Assembly (NCBI GenBank): GCA_030615145.1
Contig: JAUWZT010000148.1
Coordinates: forward strand, 1-9,243
DNA from: Promethearchaeota archaeon
Lineage (GTDB): Archaea; Asgardarchaeota; Lokiarchaeia; Sigyniarchaeales; SOKP01
Length of the DNA stretch: 9,243 nucleotides
Direction: 5' to 3'
A program made the position numbers and the translations under genes. The notes beneath the pieces were generated by a model. The model searched no databases and was not told where the DNA came from. It was given only the letters and a program-made list of their open reading frames with translations. Shown here in pieces: positions 5,843-9,243 of the stretch. The first letter of the stretch is position 1. Every line of letters begins with the position of its first letter.

Positions 5843-6823
5843 ATGGAATTAAAAGAAATGTTATTAAATTTAAAAATAATCATGTTTGGTGGTAAAGGAG
5901 GTGTAGGTAAAACAACTTGTGCCTCAAGTTCAGCAATCTGGGCAGCAGAGCATGGTAGAAATACCTTAATTATTAGTACAGATCCAGCACATTCACTAGG
6001 AGATAGTTTAGGGATCGATCTTCCTCCAGGTGAGCCGACAACTATACCCGGAATAAATAATTTGACTGCCTTAGAAATCGATCCAAAAAAAAATTTAGCA
6101 GAATATAAAGGTTTAACGAGTGTAAATCCCATGGAAGGGATGGATATGCCCGGTTTAATGGAAGGTATTCCAATGATGGAGGATTTGCAAGATTTGACTT
6201 CAATGAATCCACCAGGTATCGATGAAGCTTTCGCATTATTAAAAGTATTAGAAATTATTGAGACAGAACACGACTATGATTTAGTTATATTTGATACTGC
6301 CCCAACAGGACATACTCTTAGGTTTTTAAGCCTTCCAGAAACGCTATCGGGGTGGATAGGTAAACTACTGAAAATGAGATTAAAACTTGGAAGCATAATG
6401 GGTCTAATGAGAAATTTATTTTCTAGTAAAGAAAAAGAAAAAGATAACTCTTTAGAAGTTTTAGAAAGATTAAAAAACTCTATCATTAATGCGCGAGAGG
6501 ATCTCACGAACCCTTTGAAAAATTCTTTTGTTGTTGTGATGATACCGGAAGAAATGGCTATTTCAGAAACAGGCCGCCTTTTAAACGAATTGTATAAATA
6601 TAATATTCCTGTTTCAAACATTATTATCAACCAATTATATCAAGCTGAAGAGGAATTATGTGATTTTTGCAAAGCTCGACGAAACATGCAACACCGTAAT
6701 TTATTAAATATAAATAAAATTTTTAAAGAAAAGTTGGGAAAATATTTGATTGAAGTTCCTCTTTTTCGAGAAGAAATTAGAGAATATGACAGATTAAAGG
6801 AATTTAGCGAATATCTTATCTAA
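5843..6823 (+). CDS. Get3/ArsA-family ATPase (tail-anchored protein targeting)
   Basis: A SIMIBI-class ATPase of 326 residues. Numbered from the ATG at 5843, it has the deviant P-loop GGKGGVGKTT (16-25), switch I STDPAHSLGD (45-54), the FDTAPTGHTLRFLSLPE switch II/A-loop region (150-166), and a CDFC zinc motif (C273 and C276). In Get3 that motif joins two subunits. Between them, about 95-121 is rich in methionine (seven Met in 25 residues) and is followed by NPPGIDEAFALL (122-133). This matches the client-binding helical subdomain of Get3, which shields the membrane segment of tail-anchored proteins. A single ATPase half, the CxxC motif and the Met-rich segment favour Get3 over two-domain arsenite pumps, and no arsenic genes are nearby. 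Client transfer in archaea is less well studied than in yeast. It follows aRF1 and ends five bases from the convergent TtuA stop. Confidence 0.92.
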   Translation: MELKEMLLNLKIIMFGGKGGVGKTTCASSSAIWAAEHGRNTLIISTDPAHSLGDSLGIDLPPGEPTTIPGINNLTALEIDPKKNLAEYKGLTSVNPMEGMDMPGLMEGIPMMEDLQDLTSMNPPGIDEAFALLKVLEIIETEHDYDLVIFDTAPTGHTLRFLSLPETLSGWIGKLLKMRLKLGSIMGLMRNLFSSKEKEKDNSLEVLERLKNSIINAREDLTNPLKNSFVVVMIPEEMAISETGRLLNELYKYNIPVSNIIINQLYQAEEELCDFCKARRNMQHRNLLNINKIFKEKLGKYLIEVPLFREEIREYDRLKEFSEYLI

Positions 6824-6828
6824 TAAAT

Positions 6829-7788
6829 TTATCTATTAAAATCTTTTAAATATTTACAATACAAACATAGATTTGTATTTCCACATGGATATCCACACTC
6901 TTCACAAGAATTATATGATTTTGCTTTATAATGGTAATAAAATATTTCAGATGTTTCTAAAAAACCATTTAGTAAATTGAATTCTATTTCTGGGCTAAAT
7001 TTTTTACATTCTAAAATAAAATCTAAAACTCTTTTCCTTAGAATTGGATCTTTCTCTCTGTAGGGGCAATGCGAGGGATAATAGTCAAATTTTTTCAAGT
7101 TTGAATAAAGAAAGATTTCTTCTTCAGGAATTCTCATCAAAGGAGTAATTTTTCTTACGAAATACTTGCTAATTTCTTTACTCTCTCTTTTAAAGAGATA
7201 TTGATTAGAGATTGTTCGAAATCTCTTAAATAAAATGTTCATAAGGTATGTTTCTGCGATATCTGTTAGGTTATGCCCCATCGCAAGAACATCAGCGCCT
7301 AATTCTTTTGCTATTTCATTTAACAATCTTCTCCTAAATGTAGCACAATAATTGCAGGCGTATTTATAATCTTTAGATTTACTTTTTAATTCTATAATCT
7401 CATCTAAAGTCTTTCCTGTTTTTTCTTTAAATGAAACAATCTTATGCTCAATTCCATATTTATTACAAAATTTATTGGCATTCTTTATACTATTGCTCCT
7501 ATAATCTTTGATACCCTCGTCAACCGTTATAGCGATAATAGGTTGAGAGTGAAAATTTTTTTCTTGAATTTTTTTAAGATTATACAGTAATGCTATAGAA
7601 TCCTTTCCACCAGAAAGTCCTACAACAATTTTATCTCGAGGTTTTAGCATTTTGTATTTAGATATTGTCTTATAAATGTTTTTCTCTATTCTTTTTGTGA
7701 AGCATTCAGTACAAATTAGCTCACCGGAATATTTTCTGTGGATTACTAATGCATTTTTATTACAATAATCACATGTACTTATTTTCAT
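6829..7788 (-). CDS. ttuA: tRNA 2-thiouridine synthase, TtuA/Ncs6 family
   Basis: An ATP-dependent tRNA sulfurtransferase (TtuA/NcsA/CTU1 group). It adenylates a uridine and replaces its oxygen with sulfur, taken from a ubiquitin-like sulfur carrier. Targets differ by lineage: wobble U34 or T-loop U54. Numbered from the ATG at 7788, it has an N-terminal zinc finger (C6, C9, C26, C29), the PP-loop SGGKDS (59-64), CNYC (C145 and C148), which with C241 in SHCPY should hold the Fe-S cluster, and GHNLTDIAETYLMN (171-184). A second cysteine cluster lies at the C-terminus (C295, C298, C302, C308, C311). All expected cysteines are present, unlike in TtcA, which lacks the zinc fingers. The frame is open to a GTG at 7830, adding 14 residues. 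The ATG is preferred because family members begin just before the first CxxC. It lies 55 bases after the protease gene and is probably co-transcribed with it. Confidence 0.92.
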   Translation of the reverse strand: MKISTCDYCNKNALVIHRKYSGELICTECFTKRIEKNIYKTISKYKMLKPRDKIVVGLSGGKDSIALLYNLKKIQEKNFHSQPIIAITVDEGIKDYRSNSIKNANKFCNKYGIEHKIVSFKEKTGKTLDEIIELKSKSKDYKYACNYCATFRRRLLNEIAKELGADVLAMGHNLTDIAETYLMNILFKRFRTISNQYLFKRESKEISKYFVRKITPLMRIPEEEIFLYSNLKKFDYYPSHCPYREKDPILRKRVLDFILECKKFSPEIEFNLLNGFLETSEIFYYHYKAKSYNSCEECGYPCGNTNLCLYCKYLKDFNR

Positions 7789-7843
7789 AAGCACATTATA
7801 ACTATTTTCATGATTGCTTATGAAGATCACATCAACTAATTAA

Positions 7844-9243
7844 TTAAATCCAAAAAAGGTCAAATCCAAATTTTATAAATGACAATAGGAAATTACCACC
7901 TATAAGAATTAATGCGATAATTCTGATTGTATTCAATACAATACTTTTAATTCTTTTTTTGTCGTCATACAAATACTCGTAAGAGATTTCGAAAACAGTA
8001 TTTTCTTTAAGTTTAGTATTTTCGGGCAATTTTACTGATACAGTATCTTTATATCCATCGCCTATTTTATCCACTAGTTCATAATTATCTTCTCCTAAGA
8101 TTATTTCACCATTTTGATCCTCTCTAAGATTATCTTTTAAGTATATTTTCACAGATTCTATTTTTTCCACGCGATATTCGGTCAATTTACATTCTGTATC
8201 AATTCCTTTATATATTAGCCTATCTTTTTTCTTCTTTTTAGATTTGTAATTTTCACCAAAAATCCAATTTACCAATTCTTTCACGAATCTATCTCCATCA
8301 AATATCGGTAAAGGCATCATATTGAATAATGTTATACTAAATGCGATAATAAAAAGCCACACTATTTCTCTAAGCAAGAAATCTGGCCAGTTAGCAGTAA
8401 AAAATTTTGCAAATTCATTTAGATGCATCCAATAGTAAGTACTTTGAACCCCCACAAATACACCTACAACTTCGACATCTAAGATATAATCAATCCCCAG
8501 TTCTGAAGTTAGGTTTATGGCTTTTAAAGTAAAACTTGTAAGTAAAACTTCTAATGTGTCGCCGTTCGATCTATTTATTGCAGTTCCATTTACTTTGGTA
8601 ATTAATATGTTTGTTTCCGTATCACTGGACAAATTATAGGTAATTCGTAGTCCCATACCGTTATCCGCATACTCATAACGGATTCCTATATCGTAACGAG
8701 GTCCTAAAGTAACATTTTTTTTAGAAAGGGATTCGGTAAAAGGGTTATAAGTTTTAAAAGTTAAATTATCTCCAATTGAAAATTTAATTCTAGTACTATT
8801 ACTTAGTATAGAAGTAAGATCAATTCCTTGGTTTAAATCAAGGTTCAAAAAATTAGCATCTGGATCATCTGAATTTTTAATAGCAATGATAGCATCTCCA
8901 GCTTCAAGAGTCCCATTATTGAAACCCCCATCTTGCGGTGTTAATACACTATAAACCTGTGTGACTTGTACATAAAAAGGAGAAATTATTGTTGGAAAAC
9001 TAAGAATTAGCAAGAATGCTAAACCAGCAGTTAACGCATTTACATAAGTTCCTGCAGCTGCGATTCTAAATCTTGTATTTCGATGGAATTTTGATGATCT
9101 TAATTCTCTTTCATCAATTTCTACAAATGCACCAAATCCCACCAAGTAAAAGAAGCCAACACCAAGTACACCAGTAGATTTAATTTCCACTCCATCGATA
9201 CTAGCTGAAATTCCGTGAGCAAATTCGTGGGTAGTCATAATAA
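7844..9243 (-). CDS. M50-family site-2 protease with PDZ-like domain, N-terminus off window
   Basis: A membrane-embedded zinc metalloprotease that cuts substrates within the membrane. It is partial: the frame stays open to the right edge, and the ATG at 9238 would leave only three residues before the zinc motif, so the first membrane helix lies outside. Numbered from that Met, HEFAH is at 4-8 and supplies two zinc ligands. Hydrophobic segments follow at about 22-38 and 58-86, the latter containing the AAGTYVN block. A periplasm-side region (about 90-280) includes the PDZ-like NGTLEAGDAIIAI (108-120). A membrane helix at about 287-307 leads into NMMPLPIFDGD (306-316), where D314 is the third zinc ligand. 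A charged soluble segment (about 330-430), starting with a run of five lysines, precedes the last helix (437-457). Substrates are unknown. TtuA follows on the same strand. Confidence 0.9.
   Translation of the reverse strand, partial: IMTTHEFAHGISASIDGVEIKSTGVLGVGFFYLVGFGAFVEIDERELRSSKFHRNTRFRIAAAGTYVNALTAGLAFLLILSFPTIISPFYVQVTQVYSVLTPQDGGFNNGTLEAGDAIIAIKNSDDPDANFLNLDLNQGIDLTSILSNSTRIKFSIGDNLTFKTYNPFTESLSKKNVTLGPRYDIGIRYEYADNGMGLRITYNLSSDTETNILITKVNGTAINRSNGDTLEVLLTSFTLKAINLTSELGIDYILDVEVVGVFVGVQSTYYWMHLNEFAKFFTANWPDFLLREIVWLFIIAFSITLFNMMPLPIFDGDRFVKELVNWIFGENYKSKKKKKDRLIYKGIDTECKLTEYRVEKIESVKIYLKDNLREDQNGEIILGEDNYELVDKIGDGYKDTVSVKLPENTKLKENTVFEISYEYLYDDKKRIKSIVLNTIRIIALILIGGNFLLSFIKFGFDLFWI

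Noticed and set aside
6274..6630. 118-codon minus-strand frame
   Set aside because: It is antisense to the Get3 ATPase domain and matches nothing. The other overlapping frames at 2539-2772, 5509-5784, 5815-6132 and 6042-6236 were rejected for the same reason.
5843..6823. Arsenite pump ATPase ArsA
   Set aside because: There is a single ATPase half, a Get3-type CxxC, a Met-rich client segment and no arsenic genes nearby, so Get3 is the better reading.
7789..7830. GTG start for TtuA at 7830
   Set aside because: It is possible, but it adds 14 residues before the zinc finger that family members lack. A GTTGAT motif there abuts the GTG with no spacing.
1..9243. Insertion sequence, prophage or defence island
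   Set aside because: There is no transposase, integrase, terminal inverted repeats, target-site duplication or defence-family motif. The protein genes are housekeeping types with similar AT-rich codon use.

Overview
The window is archaeal, AT-rich chromosomal DNA. The evidence is an archaeal-style 23S rRNA 5' end, an archaeal/eukaryotic class-1 release factor with NIKS and GGQ motifs, archaeal 4-phosphopantoate--beta-alanine ligase (a family not found in bacteria), an Ard1-type N-alpha-acetyltransferase, a Get3-type ATPase and a TtuA/Ncs6 tRNA thiolase. TATA-box promoters occur at the expected distances. The low GC, compact convergent gene pairs and unlinked 23S gene would fit an Asgard (for example Lokiarchaeia-like) or another uncultured archaeal lineage. 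The lineage is a guess and cannot be fixed from this sequence.

Layout. (1) About 1-312, minus strand: the 5' portion of a 23S rRNA gene running off the left edge, with a TATA box of its own near 362-374 and no 16S or tRNA upstream. (2) About 313-1055: a long region with no confident gene. It holds three tandem 20-nt pyrimidine-rich repeats inside an inverted repeat, a strongly foldable segment (about 517-686) whose G-U pairs favour a plus-strand RNA, and one doubtful small ORF (757-996). (3) 1056-2995, plus: a DUF72 protein and ketopantoate reductase (panE). (4) 3001-4428, minus: Ard1-type acetyltransferase and 4-phosphopantoate--beta-alanine ligase, each behind its own TATA box. (5) 4523-6823, plus: release factor aRF1 and a Get3/ArsA ATPase. 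(6) 6829-9243, minus: tRNA 2-thiolation enzyme TtuA/Ncs6 and, upstream of it, an M50 site-2 protease whose N-terminus lies beyond the right edge.

How the genes connect. panE and the ligase are two steps of archaeal coenzyme A synthesis and sit either side of the acetyltransferase gene. aRF1, Get3, Ard1 and TtuA all act on or around translation: termination, post-release capture of membrane tails, N-terminal modification and tRNA wobble thiolation. The aRF1-Get3 adjacency makes functional sense because tail-anchored proteins expose their membrane segment only at termination. Most protein genes are ordinary archaeal housekeeping genes. The least explained parts are the 430-690 non-coding segment and the extra soluble domain in the site-2 protease.
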